The position numbers and the translations under genes were made by a program. 64,000 nt of DNA from positions 79,718 through 143,717 of the forward strand of contig NZ_LMFA01000005.1 in assembly GCF_001426565.1 (NCBI RefSeq). The letters are read 5' to 3'. Below are positions 33,678 to 43,527 of this stretch, piece after piece. The notes under the pieces were generated by a model. That model did no database searches. It saw nothing but the letters and a program-made list of their open reading frames with translations, and was not told the origin of the DNA. Within the stretch, counting starts at the first letter, position 1. Each line of letters begins with the position of its first letter. This stretch comes from Rhizobium sp. Root482. Lineage in GTDB: Bacteria; Pseudomonadota; Alphaproteobacteria; Rhizobiales; Rhizobiaceae.

Positions 33678-34403
33678 ATGCAACGCCTAGCCTTCAGCCT
33701 CGCCGTCCGACCGGACAATCCGGCCCACGCCGCTCCCATTACCGTCAATGGCGTCGCTGCCGTCTGCGATCCGCTCGGCGGGCTCTACCTGCCTGATCTC
33801 GATATCCTGGTGGTCTCCGACCTGCATCTGGAAAAAGGCTCGGCCTTCGCCCGGCGCGGCATGATGCTGCCGCCTTATGATACGCTGGCGACGCTGAAGA
33901 TCCTGGAAGCAGTGATCAGCCGCTACGACCCGAAGACGGTGATCAGCCTCGGCGACAATTTCCACGATCGCATCGGCTCGGCGCTGATGCCGGACCATTT
34001 CCGCCAGATGATCGCGACCATGGCGCGCGGCCGCGAATGGATCTGGATCAACGGCAATCACGACCCCGACGGCACGGTGGCGCTGCCCGGTTCCAGTGCC
34101 GACGAACTCCACTATGCCGGCCTCACCTTTCGCCACGAACCGGGGTTGAACGCGCCTCTGGGCGAAATTGCGGGCCATCTCCACCCGTCCGCTACTGTGC
34201 GCCGGCGCGAAAAATATATGCGCCGCGCCTGTTTCGCCTCCGATGGCAGGCGCCTTGTCATGCCCGCCTTCGGCGTCACCACCGGGGGGCTCGACCTGCG
34301 CCACCAGGCCATGCGCGGCCTCTTCGACCATCAGACCCTCGTCGCCCATATGCTGGGACGGGACAGGATCTATTCAGTGAGGTTCGTCAATCTGCTGGGG
34401 TGA
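33678..34403 (+). CDS. pdeM: Ligase-associated DNA damage response endonuclease PdeM
   Basis: A 241-residue calcineurin-like metallophosphoesterase. The metal motifs appear in order: SDLHLEKG, LGDNFHD, NGNHD and GHLHPS. These and the partner helicase upstream identify it as the PdeM nuclease/phosphodiesterase of the ligase-associated DNA repair set. It is thought to process DNA ends before helicase and ligase action; this is family knowledge. It starts at ATG 33678, where the MQRLAFSL homology begins. Confidence 0.9.
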   Translation: MQRLAFSLAVRPDNPAHAAPITVNGVAAVCDPLGGLYLPDLDILVVSDLHLEKGSAFARRGMMLPPYDTLATLKILEAVISRYDPKTVISLGDNFHDRIGSALMPDHFRQMIATMARGREWIWINGNHDPDGTVALPGSSADELHYAGLTFRHEPGLNAPLGEIAGHLHPSATVRRREKYMRRACFASDGRRLVMPAFGVTTGGLDLRHQAMRGLFDHQTLVAHMLGRDRIYSVRFVNLLG

Positions 34404-34471
34404 TGGTCCGGGAGTTTTGTCTTTCTCTTCCGTTATGATAGCTATTATCAGTAGCTGCTTAAGATGTATCC

Positions 34472-34738
34472 ATGGCCAGTTTCGCGTTGAACGAACATTA
34501 TGAAGAGATCATCCGGAAACAGCTGGAATCCGGCCGGTTCAACAATGCCAGTGAAGTCGTGCGTGCAGGCTTGCGAATGCTCGAGGATTTCGAGGCGGCG
34601 CGCGAGCGATGGCTGAGGGAAGACATACCGTCCCGCCTTGAAGACATCCGTCAAAACCCTGAAAAGGCCATCGCTCTTGAAGACGCTTTCTCGCGGCTTG
34701 AAGCAAGGCATCAGGCGCGTGCTGCGCAGACGAAATAG
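34472..34738 (+). CDS. parD: ParD-family type II antitoxin
   Basis: An 88-residue antitoxin. The N-terminal [20 protein letters not shown] and [17 protein letters not shown] form the ribbon-helix-helix DNA-binding dimer, followed by an acidic C-terminal tail that would wrap the ParE toxin. A parE gene lies three bases downstream but is broken (see next entry), so this may be an orphan antitoxin that can still bind DNA or cross-neutralise other ParE toxins. It has no visible damage. Confidence 0.9.
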   Translation: MASFALNEHYEEIIRKQLESGRFNNASEVVRAGLRMLEDFEAARERWLREDIPSRLEDIRQNPEKAIALEDAFSRLEARHQARAAQTK

Positions 34739-34741
34739 GAA

Positions 34742-35051
34742 ATGCGCTATCGCGTTCTCCTCCATCCGGAAGCTGAAAGAGAACTCAACGCCCTTTATGA
34801 CGATCTTGCCGATCGCGTCGGACCGGCTATCGCCTGGAGATTGGTAAGCGGGATTGGCTTTTCTGCTCCGAACTGGCAGATTTTCCCGAGCGCGGCACGC
34901 AACGCACCGAATTGAAACCCGGCTTGCGCGTCATCGGTTATCGGCAGCGCGTAAGCATTGCCTTTCCGTAGAAACCGAAACGGTGGTCATCCTCGGCATT
35001 TTCTACGGCGGCAGAAACTTCACCGCCGAGACATTCGAGGATCGGCTTTAG
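34742..35051 (+). pseudogene. parE: Frameshifted parE toxin gene
   Basis: The opening frame reads MRYRVLLHPEAERELNALYD to about 34840, then stops early at 34913. The adjacent frame continues the ParE homology as CSELADFPERGTQRTELKPG and GLRVIGYRQRVSIAF until a stop at 34972. The third frame then ends it with VETETVVILGIFYGG to 35051. Joined, these three pieces give a normal ParE/RelE toxin of about 100 residues. Each shift equals one missing base; the second lies at CCTTTCCGTAG. Either the toxin was inactivated by mutation while parD survived, or there are two sequencing errors. Confidence 0.85.
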
Positions 35052-35072
35052 CGGGAGCCGCGAAAATTCAGA

Positions 35073-35309
35073 TCAAAACGCATTGAACGTCAGCGTCGTC
35101 AGCGACCGGTTGATGCCCGGCACGGTGGCGATATTGTCGTTGATGAACTTGCCGATGTCCTGGCCTTCCTGGAGATAGACCTTGATCATCAGGTCGTAAT
35201 CGCCGCTGGTGGAATACATTTCCGAGACGATTTCCTTCTTGTAGATGGCATCCGCCACCTCGTAGGTCTTGCCGGGGGCGCATTGCAGTTGGACGAAAAT
35301 CGGCTTCAT
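35073..35309 (-). CDS. Stand-alone Lrp/AsnC ligand-binding (RAM) domain protein
   Basis: A 78-residue protein made only of the effector domain found at the C-terminus of Lrp/AsnC regulators: IFVQLQCAPGKTYEVADAI, then GDYDLMIKVYLQ and VPGINRSLTTLTF. It lacks the DNA-binding helix-turn-helix. Stand-alone RAM proteins bind amino acids or similar ligands and may modulate full-length Lrp proteins by mixed oligomers; function here is unknown. It is monocistronic and overlaps nothing. Confidence 0.88.
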   Translation of the reverse strand: MKPIFVQLQCAPGKTYEVADAIYKKEIVSEMYSTSGDYDLMIKVYLQEGQDIGKFINDNIATVPGINRSLTTLTFNAF

Positions 35310-35394
35310 CGGTCAATCCTTTCAACGGCCTTCGCGGCCAATCGGGCCTTTTCTCCGCAATAGCCTGTTTTCCGGCGGAGGCAAACCCGGCTGA

Positions 35395-36183
35395 TCAGTC
35401 GCGGCGGAAGACGACGCTGGCGAGCCAGCCGGTGATGACCGCCAGGAGAACGGCCATGATGCCGTAGAGGAACGGCGATTGATGGGCGGCAGCGGTGATC
35501 GCCTCCTCCAGGCCCGTCTTGGTGACACGCAGAGGCAGGGCCTTGGCGGCCACGAAGACGCCATCGCGAAAGAGATAGGCGCGCACGATATGGACGCCGT
35601 TCGGCACGTCGGCCGGCAGGCGCACCGAGGCCTTGAACAGGCTGGAGCTGATGAACTGCACGCCGCCGGGATCGCGCTGGTAGACGCCGGTCACCTCCCG
35701 CAGCCGCTTGAAGGCCTCGCGAAACTCCGTCAGATTGCTGCCGTCGCCGATGAAACCGACCGGCGTCAGCGGCAGATGGCTGACCCCGACGCCCAGCTTG
35801 TTCATGTCGTCGGGCGGCGCGATGGTATCGATGTCGCGCGTGCTCGACAGCGAATAGGATTCCGGCACCAGTTCGAACGTCATCGCGCTGGTATTGATCC
35901 AGATGCCGAAGATGCGCTCTTTCTTGCGCACCGTGGTGTTTTCCTTCGGCCCCTCGAGCGCCACGACGATATTGTATTTTCCCTGCGCCAACAGATCGGC
36001 GTTGAAGCCGTCGATGGCGCCGAAGATCGTCAGGTCGGCGCCGCGGAAATCCGAGGTGATGGCGATTTCGTCGGTGGAGATGCCGATATCGAGCTTCTCG
36101 GTGAAATCGATCGGCTCTGCCCGCCCGACTGCCGGGGCAGCAAGGAACAGTCCGATCAGCAATGCGCGCGCCCACATCCGCAT
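35395..36183 (-). CDS. TIGR02186 family exported membrane protein
   Basis: A 262-residue protein with a cleavable-looking signal peptide (ALLIGLFLAAPAVGRA) and one C-terminal membrane helix (FLYGIMAVLLAVITGWLASVVF). The body, with ITSDFRGADLTIFGAIDG and KERIFGIWINTSAMTF, matches the alphaproteobacterial TIGR02186 family, whose function is unknown but which sits next to TauE/SafE sulfite exporters, as here. Its ATG overlaps the TauE stop (ATGA), so the two are made together and may form one export complex. Confidence 0.88.
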   Translation of the reverse strand: MRMWARALLIGLFLAAPAVGRAEPIDFTEKLDIGISTDEIAITSDFRGADLTIFGAIDGFNADLLAQGKYNIVVALEGPKENTTVRKKERIFGIWINTSAMTFELVPESYSLSSTRDIDTIAPPDDMNKLGVGVSHLPLTPVGFIGDGSNLTEFREAFKRLREVTGVYQRDPGGVQFISSSLFKASVRLPADVPNGVHIVRAYLFRDGVFVAAKALPLRVTKTGLEEAITAAAHQSPFLYGIMAVLLAVITGWLASVVFRRD

Positions 36184-37109
36184 CAGAAGCCGAACCCCCC
36201 GGATACGATCGAATAGATTTCCTTTGGCGGAATGACCAGTTCGATGGCGAGACGAATGCCGACGGCGAGAACCAGCAGCGCCAGAAGCGCCCGCAACTGC
36301 TCGCCGCGCAATCTCTGGCCGACGCGCACGCCGTATTGCGCGCCGATAACGCCGGCGATCATCAGCACGAAGGCGAGCACGATATCGACCGTGTAATTGG
36401 CGGTCGCCTGGACGATCACCGTATAGGCCGAAACGAAGATGATCTGGAACAGCGAGGTGCCGACGACCACGTTGGTTGGAATGCGCAGTAGATAGATCAT
36501 CGCCGGTACCATGATGAAGCCGCCGCCGACGCCCATCACCGACGTCAGGATGCCGATGGCGAAGCCGAGCGTTATGACCGGGATGACGCTCAGATAGATC
36601 TTCGATTTCTTGAACCGCATCTTGAGCGGCAGGCGGTGGACCCAGTTGTGGTGACCCGGCCGTTTCAGCGGCACGGTTTCGTTCCTCGCCGCCCGGCGCA
36701 ACGCATTGATGCTTTCCCACAGCATCAGCGAGCCGACGCTGCCGAGCAGCACGACATAGGCGAGCGAGATGACGAGATCGAGCTGGCCGATGCGGCGCAA
36801 AAGCGCAAAGATCCAGATGCCGACGGTGGCCCCCACAAGGCCGCCGCAGAGAAGCACCGTCCCCAGCTTGATATCGATCGTGCCGCGCCGGAAATGGGTA
36901 ATGGCGCCGGAGATCGACGAGGCGACGACCTGGTTGGCGCCGGTGGCGACGGCGACGACCGGCGGGATATTGTAGAAGATCAAAAGCGGCGTAATCAGGA
37001 AGCCGCCGCCGACACCGAACATGCCGGACAGGAAACCAACGGCCGCGCCCATACCGAGAATGATGAGAATGTTCACCGACAATTCTGCGATGGGCAGATA
37101 CACCGTCAC
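36183..37109 (-). CDS. TauE/SafE family anion permease (sulfite/sulfonate exporter)
   Basis: A 308-residue permease with about eight to nine membrane helices. The duplicated family motif is visible as GFLSGMFGVGGGFLITPLLI near the N-terminus and GILTSVMGVGGGFIMVPAMI in the second half. Related proteins export sulfite, sulfoacetate or other sulfur anions. I favour GTG at 37109 because AGAGG lies nine bases upstream; TTG at 37142 is an alternative. It is translationally coupled to the TIGR02186 gene, a frequent pairing. Confidence 0.88.
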   Translation of the reverse strand: MTVYLPIAELSVNILIILGMGAAVGFLSGMFGVGGGFLITPLLIFYNIPPVVAVATGANQVVASSISGAITHFRRGTIDIKLGTVLLCGGLVGATVGIWIFALLRRIGQLDLVISLAYVVLLGSVGSLMLWESINALRRAARNETVPLKRPGHHNWVHRLPLKMRFKKSKIYLSVIPVITLGFAIGILTSVMGVGGGFIMVPAMIYLLRIPTNVVVGTSLFQIIFVSAYTVIVQATANYTVDIVLAFVLMIAGVIGAQYGVRVGQRLRGEQLRALLALLVLAVGIRLAIELVIPPKEIYSIVSGGFGF

Positions 37110-37365
37110 GGCGGGACCTCTGAATATGCCAATAGCCCGCAAGGCGGGCGGAACGATCGAAGTGGCAGGGAAACACCACGGGATTCAAGGTGGAACGGGC
37201 CGGAAGGGCAATTACAGCTTGCCCGTCCTGCACGTTCCGTCATGCGCCCCAAGGTGAGGCCTGTCAACTTCGGTACGACCCCATGACTAGGCCGTTCCTT
37301 ATCGCTTGTCCGGCCGGTCTGCGGCATTATTGCGGCCGCCGGCGCCCCTTGTCCGTTGTTTCGCG

Positions 37366-40300
37366 TCAGCCGTTTCGCTTCAGCAGTTCCTTGACCAGCG
37401 CATCGGTGATCTCGCCGGTCGGTTCCTGGCCGATGGATTTTTGGAAGGCCTTGATGGCGGCCATCGTCTTCTTGCCCATCTCGCCATCCGGTTTGCCGGC
37501 GTCGAAGCCGTTATTGTTGAGGATCGCCTGGATGTTGCGCAACGCCTTCTTCATGTCGATCGAAGAGGTCTTGACGCCCTTGCCGAGCCAGCTGTCGGGC
37601 ACGTCGACGGAATTGGCCTCGGGCTCCAGCGGCGTTGCCGTCCAGGCCTCGAATTTCGCCTTGGCGCTTTTCAGCTGTTCGGGTTTCATCGCCTTGGCCA
37701 CTTCGTCGCGCTTCTGCGCCGCATCCGCATCGCCGTCGCGGGCGGCGATCGAGAACCATTTGTAGGATTCCTCGAGGTCCTGGCTCACCCCGTTGCCGCG
37801 GGCGTAGAGGATGGCGAGATTGAACTGGCTGTCGCGGATGCCGCGGTCGGCGGCCATGGCGAACCATTTGCCGGCGCCAGCGAAATCGGGCGCCGTCTCG
37901 CCGCCGCTGGCCAGCATCACGGCCAGATTGTGCATGGCAGTGGCATTGCCCTTCGATGCCGCCTGCTCATAGAGTACCCGCGCCTTCTTCAGGTCCCGAC
38001 CGACGCCGCTCCCCTTCTCATAGAGGCTCGCCAGCCGATACTGCGCCGGAATAACGCCCGCATCGGCGGCGCGCTGATACCATTTCGCGGCCTCTGTCGG
38101 ATCGGCCTTGATGCCGCGCCCTTCCGTATAGATGGCGCCGATCTCGAACAGTGCCAGCGGATCGCCCTTCCGGCCGGCCTCTGCCAGCACCTCCGGCTTG
38201 ATGTCGGCGGGAACGGTGATCGCGGCCGTGGCGGGAGCCACCGTCGGTTGCGCAGCGGTCGTCTCCTTGGCTGCAGCGTCGAAGCTGGTCGCCGCGGCGG
38301 ATGAGGTAAGATTCTGCGTCGGGGCAAGCAGTTGCGACGCGCCCTCGGCCGGCGCTGGCTGCGCCTGTTCTGTTTCGGAGGGAATTTTCGGCAGTTCCGC
38401 CTGCGGCTGGAGGGCCTCCTGTTCGGCGGTGTCCGGCTCGGTCATGTCGCCGGCCGGCTCCATCGTCGTTTCCTCAGCCGGGGCCGCGTCCGTCGTTGCC
38501 TGCTCGCCCGTCGGCTGCAAAGTGCTCAGCGGCGTGACATCGCTGTCTTGCGACGGCATGGCCGCCTCCGCCTCGTCTGTCTCCTGCGCCTGCGGCAGGC
38601 TGTCGCCGGCCGGCTGTTCGATGGCGGCAACCGGAACGGCAGCCGGAGACGCATCACCCCGGATCAGCGTATTCACAAGCGGATAGGACATGATCGCCAG
38701 CAGTACGGCGCCGACGGCCATCAGGATCGGGCGGCGGTGGCGGGCAAAGGCACCGCCGGCCGGCGATGCGGGTGCAGCGCCCCGGCCGCGGTTCAGCGTG
38801 TCGACCTCCTCGGCGGCGAGCTGGGCGGCTCGCCTGGCGGCGGCAATGAAATCGGCCTTGTCGGCCTCGCCGGACAGGGGGGTCTTGCCTGCCTGGCCGG
38901 CCCGGACCCGCTCCAGGATCTTCTTGACATCCGGCACGCCGGAGCCCGGCTCCAGCAACTGGTTGGCGGCATCCGGCTCGATCGCCTCGGCGGAATCGAT
39001 CGACGGCGTCGGATCGATGAACTGGCGCTCGACGGCGCGCGCCGGCTCCTTGCGCTTGCCGGAAAACCGCTTCGTCAGGCCGGCGAGAAGGCTGGAGCGC
39101 GCCTTGGCGGCTGGCACAGCCACGAGCCCCGCATCGCCCTGGTGCGTCTCCGCCTGCTCGGCGATCGCTTCGGCAATGTCGGCGCGTATCACGGCGGCCT
39201 CGGCCGGCTCAACAACCGAGGCCTGCAGATCGCGCTTCATTTCCTCGTAGTGGCTGTCGAATCCGACTTCGGCAAAAGCGTCTTCCTGCGTGTCGAAGGT
39301 CGCTTTCGGCATTTGCGGCGCGGCCATTTGCGGCTGGGTATGGGCATCCTGGCGCTCGCGCAGGCCGAAGGCGCGCGGCGGTTCCTGTTCCAGGCCGCGC
39401 TCCTCCAGCCGTTCCAACTTCTCGGCGATATGGACCAGTGTCTCGTGCAGCGCCTCGAAGGTACGCGCCGTACGCTCCTCGCCCGAGCGGCTGAGTTCCT
39501 CCAGCATCTTCAGGTCGTCGGCCAGCGCCGAGATGGCCGCCATGTCGGCGCCGCCGGGGGCTGCCTGCGCGACACCGTTCTTCGCATAGGCTTCCATCAC
39601 CGCTTCGGCCGCCTGGCGGGCCGCCTCCATGATATATTCGTCGCTGGTGGCCAGATAATCCTCCAGCGCGCTCATCCGGCCTTCGAATTCGGCCGGCACC
39701 ACCGAGGCTGCCTCGCGCGGCTGGCTGACGAGATTGGACAGGTTGGCGATCTGGTCCTGCAGGCTGCGCAGGATGTCGTGATCGTCATAGGGTGCCGCCT
39801 GGGTTTCCTCGAGGCGAATGGCGATATCGGAAAGCTGGCCTTCCAGCCGGGCGAAGCGGTCGTCGCCGGCAAAGGCGGGAGCAGGCATATCGAGCTGGTC
39901 GATCCGGCGGGCGAGATCGTCGAGGCGCTCGGCCAGCGCCTCGTTGACCGAGCCTTGGTCCAGCGCGTCGATCTTGTTGGAAATATCGGCAAGATACCCC
40001 GTCAGGTCCGGCTGGGCGGCGGCTTGCTGCGAGCGTTCCAGCATCAGCGACAATTGCTCGAGCCGCTCCTCGAGGCGCATCGCCGCTTCCTCGTTGGCAA
40101 GCTCCTCGACGCGGGCCGTCAAAGCCTCGATCCGCAATCCGAGCCCGTTGTCGGTCGGGCGCTGCAATCCATCGATCTGGCGGGAAAGATCGGCAAGCCG
40201 ACCCTCGACGCGGGTGACGCCGGCGCTGTCGGGTGCGGCCGTCCGTCCGCTGGCGACGATGGCTCGGCTGATCTCGTCGAGACGGGCGTCCAGATCGGCA

Positions 40301-41337
40301 AACTGCGCGGCAAGGCGCCGGTCGTCGGGCTGCAGGTGCCGGCCGATCATCTCGATCGCCTGGGCGACCGAAACCAGCTTGTCCTCCAGCGCATGCAGGG
40401 CCGGGCCGCTGTTCAGCGAACCGAGCTGCAACTTGATCTCGTCGAGGCGATAGGCAAGCGCCACCAGTTCGTCGTCGCGGCTGGCATCGAAGACGTTCAG
40501 CCGGTCTTCGACGCTGGTCCAGCGCGTTTCCATGCGGCGCATGCTGTCTTCCCGGGCAAGGCCGTCGATCATGGCGCGCAAGTCGTCGAACTCGATCTTC
40601 AGCGCATCCGCCTGCGCCGGCGAAGCCTGCCTGCCAAGCTGGCCGATACTGTCGGACAGGCGCTGCAGGTCGCCGCGAATATCCTCGACGGCCATATGCT
40701 CCTGCGCCGCATCGGCGGTGATGCCGCGGATTTCGGCCCGCAGCGCGGTCATTTCGCGCGAAAGGCCCTCGGCAATGTCCTTCTTCAATTCCTGGCGCAG
40801 GCCGACCAGCGTCTGGGCGATCTCGGCCATGGCCGTATCGGTCCTGGCAGACTCTGCGCGCAACGGTTCCTGGCGGTCCGGTTCCTGACGACCAACTTCC
40901 TGGCGAAAAGACGCGGGCCGCGTCTCGTGGCGCATTGCCTCCTGACGCGGCGGTTCACGATAGTCTCCGCGATAGGGCTCGCTGCGCCTGCTTTCGGCGG
41001 CGGGCGCAGCCGCCATTTCGCGTCGCGGAGCGCCCTGCCCCTCGTCGAAGCCGCGCTGGTCGGTCCGCTGCTGGATCCGTTCGCGGATCACATCGCGATC
41101 GCGGTTGGCCGATAGCGTGCGCTGGCGCTGCATGATCTCGGCGATCGGATCGGGACGCGAGGACGCTACCTCGCGCTCCGGGGGCTGGGGATTGCGCGGC
41201 GGCCGCGCGGTCGTGCCCATCAGACCTTCGATGCGCGCCTCCAGTCCCTCGATCGTGCGGTTCAGCGCATCGAGCGACGACCGATCGCCATAGGACTGCA
41301 TGCCTGCACGGGGAGTGTTTGATCGCGATCCGTTCAT
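37366..41337 (-). CDS. podJ: Polar organelle development/localization protein PodJ
   Basis: A 1323-residue polarity scaffold. Residues 1-800 are rich in coiled coil built on repeated LDEISRAI- and LEERLEQL-type heptads. A single transmembrane helix lies near 866-892 (PILMAVGAVLLAIMSYPL), followed by an acidic Pro/Ala linker, Sel1 repeats from about 1040 to 1215 (EIGAIYTEGRGIKADPTEAAKW and others), and a C-terminal peptidoglycan-binding domain (AILNNNGFDAGKPDG). This order is PodJ, which marks the growth pole and organises cell-pole proteins in Caulobacter and Agrobacterium. ATG at 41358 would add seven residues. Confidence 0.93.
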   Translation of the reverse strand: MNGSRSNTPRAGMQSYGDRSSLDALNRTIEGLEARIEGLMGTTARPPRNPQPPEREVASSRPDPIAEIMQRQRTLSANRDRDVIRERIQQRTDQRGFDEGQGAPRREMAAAPAAESRRSEPYRGDYREPPRQEAMRHETRPASFRQEVGRQEPDRQEPLRAESARTDTAMAEIAQTLVGLRQELKKDIAEGLSREMTALRAEIRGITADAAQEHMAVEDIRGDLQRLSDSIGQLGRQASPAQADALKIEFDDLRAMIDGLAREDSMRRMETRWTSVEDRLNVFDASRDDELVALAYRLDEIKLQLGSLNSGPALHALEDKLVSVAQAIEMIGRHLQPDDRRLAAQFADLDARLDEISRAIVASGRTAAPDSAGVTRVEGRLADLSRQIDGLQRPTDNGLGLRIEALTARVEELANEEAAMRLEERLEQLSLMLERSQQAAAQPDLTGYLADISNKIDALDQGSVNEALAERLDDLARRIDQLDMPAPAFAGDDRFARLEGQLSDIAIRLEETQAAPYDDHDILRSLQDQIANLSNLVSQPREAASVVPAEFEGRMSALEDYLATSDEYIMEAARQAAEAVMEAYAKNGVAQAAPGGADMAAISALADDLKMLEELSRSGEERTARTFEALHETLVHIAEKLERLEERGLEQEPPRAFGLRERQDAHTQPQMAAPQMPKATFDTQEDAFAEVGFDSHYEEMKRDLQASVVEPAEAAVIRADIAEAIAEQAETHQGDAGLVAVPAAKARSSLLAGLTKRFSGKRKEPARAVERQFIDPTPSIDSAEAIEPDAANQLLEPGSGVPDVKKILERVRAGQAGKTPLSGEADKADFIAAARRAAQLAAEEVDTLNRGRGAAPASPAGGAFARHRRPILMAVGAVLLAIMSYPLVNTLIRGDASPAAVPVAAIEQPAGDSLPQAQETDEAEAAMPSQDSDVTPLSTLQPTGEQATTDAAPAEETTMEPAGDMTEPDTAEQEALQPQAELPKIPSETEQAQPAPAEGASQLLAPTQNLTSSAAATSFDAAAKETTAAQPTVAPATAAITVPADIKPEVLAEAGRKGDPLALFEIGAIYTEGRGIKADPTEAAKWYQRAADAGVIPAQYRLASLYEKGSGVGRDLKKARVLYEQAASKGNATAMHNLAVMLASGGETAPDFAGAGKWFAMAADRGIRDSQFNLAILYARGNGVSQDLEESYKWFSIAARDGDADAAQKRDEVAKAMKPEQLKSAKAKFEAWTATPLEPEANSVDVPDSWLGKGVKTSSIDMKKALRNIQAILNNNGFDAGKPDGEMGKKTMAAIKAFQKSIGQEPTGEITDALVKELLKRNG

Positions 41338-41719
41338 CGTTCTCTTCGCCTCTTTCATCGGCCTTGATCGGGGCGCGGCTTAAAAGCCTGTCTTGCTGTT
41401 TTCGCAATGCCGGCACCGATCCGGACAGGGCTGCGACGACGCGAAGACAGACTGCTGCAGCCATGACCATCTCAACACGCACTTTCCCGAAACGTGGTAA
41501 ATAAGCCGTTAACCTCACTGAAAATTTTTTAACGATTTGCGGCCATACTGGGCCGTGAAGACGATCGCATCTCCGATCATGGCCTCTTGCGCCTGCCTAT
41601 GCTCCTTCCCGGAAAATTTGCCGCAGAGCAAACTTTGACGTTTACGCAAACGTCAAAGTTTTGTAGCATGATCGAATGAAATGGCGCGCCCATGACAGAC
41701 TTGGTGAGGAACAGGACAC
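41338..41719. other. Gene-free divergent regulatory region between podJ and the beta-oxidation genes
   Basis: No gene is supported in these 382 bases. They separate podJ (minus) from the acyl-CoA dehydrogenase gene (plus) and should carry both promoters. The podJ side holds an AT-rich run (AAAATTTTTTAACG near 41520). The acyl-CoA dehydrogenase side holds a perfect 13-bp palindrome at 41631-41660. Confidence 0.6.
41631..41660. promoter_or_regulatory. Perfect 30-bp palindromic operator upstream of the fatty-acid oxidation genes
   Basis: AACTTTGACGTTT (41631-41643) and its exact complement AAACGTCAAAGTT (41648-41660) flank ACGC. The core TTGACGTTTACG resembles the MerR-family LiuR-type sites known from branched-chain and fatty-acid catabolism genes of proteobacteria. 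Position 60 bases before the first gene of the acyl-CoA dehydrogenase, thiolase and FadB set fits a shared regulator. The regulator gene itself is not in the window. Confidence 0.6.
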
Positions 41720-43516
41720 ATGCCCAGCTACAAGGCCCCGGTAGAAGATACGCTTTTCATTCTCAACGACGTTCTCGGCATCGAGCGCTACAACAACCTG
41801 CCCGGCTTTGCCGATGCGACGCCCGACATGATCGAGGCGATCGTCGGCGAGGCGGCCAAGCTTGCCGAGGAGGCATTGTTCCCGGTCAATCTGTCGGGTG
41901 ATCAGGAAGGCTGCAAGCGCTCGGACGACGCCACGGTGACGACGCCGAAGGGCTTCAAGCAGGCCTATGATCTCTATCGCCAGGGCGGCTGGCTCGGGCT
42001 TTCCGTACCGGAGGAATTCGGCGGACAGGGCCTGCCCTATGTGCTGCACACCGCCGTCGGCGAATATATGTCGTCGGCCAACATGGCGCTGACCATGTAT
42101 CCGGGCCTCACCCAGGGCGCCATCGCCGCCATCCTCGTGCACGGCACCGACGAGCAGAAGCAGACCTATCTGCCGAAGATGGTCACCGGCGACTGGACCG
42201 GCACCATGAACCTTACCGAACCGCATTGCGGCACCGATCTCGGTTTGCTGCGCTCCAAGGCCGTGCCGCAGGATGACGGTTCCTACAAAATCTCCGGACA
42301 GAAGATCTTCATCTCGGCCGGCGAGCACGACATGGCCGACAATATCGTCCATCTCGTCCTTGCCCGCATCGAGGGCGCGCCGGAAGGCGTCAAGGGCATT
42401 TCGCTGTTCATCGTCCCGAAATTCCACGTCGAGGCCGATGGCACGCTCGGCAGCCGCAACGCGGTCACCTGCGGCGCCATCGAGCACAAGATGGGCATCC
42501 ACGGCAATTCCACCTGCGTCATGAATTACGACGAGGCGACCGGCTACCTGATTGGCACGGCGAACAAGGGCCTGAACGCCATGTTCGTGATGATGAACGA
42601 GGCCCGCCTCGGCGTCGGCCTGCAGGGCCTGTCGGTGGCGGAAGTGGCCTATCAGAACGCCGCCATCTATGCCCGCGACCGTATCCAGGGCCGCTCCCTT
42701 TCCGGACCGAAGGCGCCGGAGAAGAAGGCCGATCCGATCATCGTCCATCCCGATATCCGCCGCGTGCTGATGACCATCAAGGCCTTCAACGAGGCCGGCC
42801 GCACCTTCACTTTGTGGACGGCGCTGAAATCCGACATCGCGCATCGCGGCGACAACGAGGCCGACCGTCAGGCCGCCGACGACATTCTCGGCCTGATGAC
42901 GCCGATCCTCAAGGGCGTCCTGACCGACAAGGGCTTCGACCATGCCGTCATGGCCCAGCAGGTCTTCGGAGGCCACGGCTATATCGAGGAACACGGCATG
43001 AGCCAGTATGTCCGCGACGCCCGTATCGCCATGATCTACGAGGGTGCCAACGGCATCCAGGCGCTCGACCTCGTCGGCCGCAAGCTGGCGTTGAACGGCG
43101 GGCGGGCGATCACCGCCCTGTTCAAGGAAATCGGCGATTTCTGCGAGGAAAACCGCGCCGACGAGAAGCTCGCCCCCTACACCAAGGGCCTGAAGAAGGG
43201 CCTCAACGACCTGCAGGCGGCGACCATGTGGTTCATGGGCAATGCCATGGCCAAGCCCGACAATGCCGGCGCCGGCTCGACCGACTACATGCACCTCTTC
43301 GGCCTCGTCGTCCTCGGCTATATGTGGGCCAAGATCGCCAAGACCGTTGAGGAAAAGCTGGCCGAAGGCGCCGGCGACCGTGAGGCCTATCTCAGGAACA
43401 AGCTCGTCACCGCGACATTCTTCATGGAACGCATCATGCCGGAAACCGCGCTGCGCAAGGCCCGCATCGAAGCCGGCGCCGACACGCTGATGGCACTCGA
43501 CGCGGCGGCGTTCTGA
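41720..43516 (+). CDS. Acyl-CoA dehydrogenase with C-terminal extension
   Basis: A 598-residue FAD acyl-CoA dehydrogenase, first step of beta-oxidation. [19 protein letters not shown] is the FAD/substrate block, and [12 protein letters not shown] carries the catalytic Glu region. The extra C-terminal segment is seen in long-chain and 3-methylmercaptopropionyl-CoA (DmdC-like) members. It heads a cassette with thiolase and FadB, so a general fatty-acid role is likelier than sulfur metabolism. RBS GGAACAGGA precedes ATG 41720, and a strong palindrome lies just upstream. Confidence 0.92.
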   Translation: MPSYKAPVEDTLFILNDVLGIERYNNLPGFADATPDMIEAIVGEAAKLAEEALFPVNLSGDQEGCKRSDDATVTTPKGFKQAYDLYRQGGWLGLSVPEEFGGQGLPYVLHTAVGEYMSSANMALTMYPGLTQGAIAAILVHGTDEQKQTYLPKMVTGDWTGTMNLTEPHCGTDLGLLRSKAVPQDDGSYKISGQKIFISAGEHDMADNIVHLVLARIEGAPEGVKGISLFIVPKFHVEADGTLGSRNAVTCGAIEHKMGIHGNSTCVMNYDEATGYLIGTANKGLNAMFVMMNEARLGVGLQGLSVAEVAYQNAAIYARDRIQGRSLSGPKAPEKKADPIIVHPDIRRVLMTIKAFNEAGRTFTLWTALKSDIAHRGDNEADRQAADDILGLMTPILKGVLTDKGFDHAVMAQQVFGGHGYIEEHGMSQYVRDARIAMIYEGANGIQALDLVGRKLALNGGRAITALFKEIGDFCEENRADEKLAPYTKGLKKGLNDLQAATMWFMGNAMAKPDNAGAGSTDYMHLFGLVVLGYMWAKIAKTVEEKLAEGAGDREAYLRNKLVTATFFMERIMPETALRKARIEAGADTLMALDAAAF

Positions 43517-43527
43517 GTAAAAATCCT

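Noticed and set aside
38332..41115. 927-codon plus-strand frame opposite podJ
   Set aside because: No domain is visible and composition is that of an antisense frame; PodJ on the other strand explains the bases.
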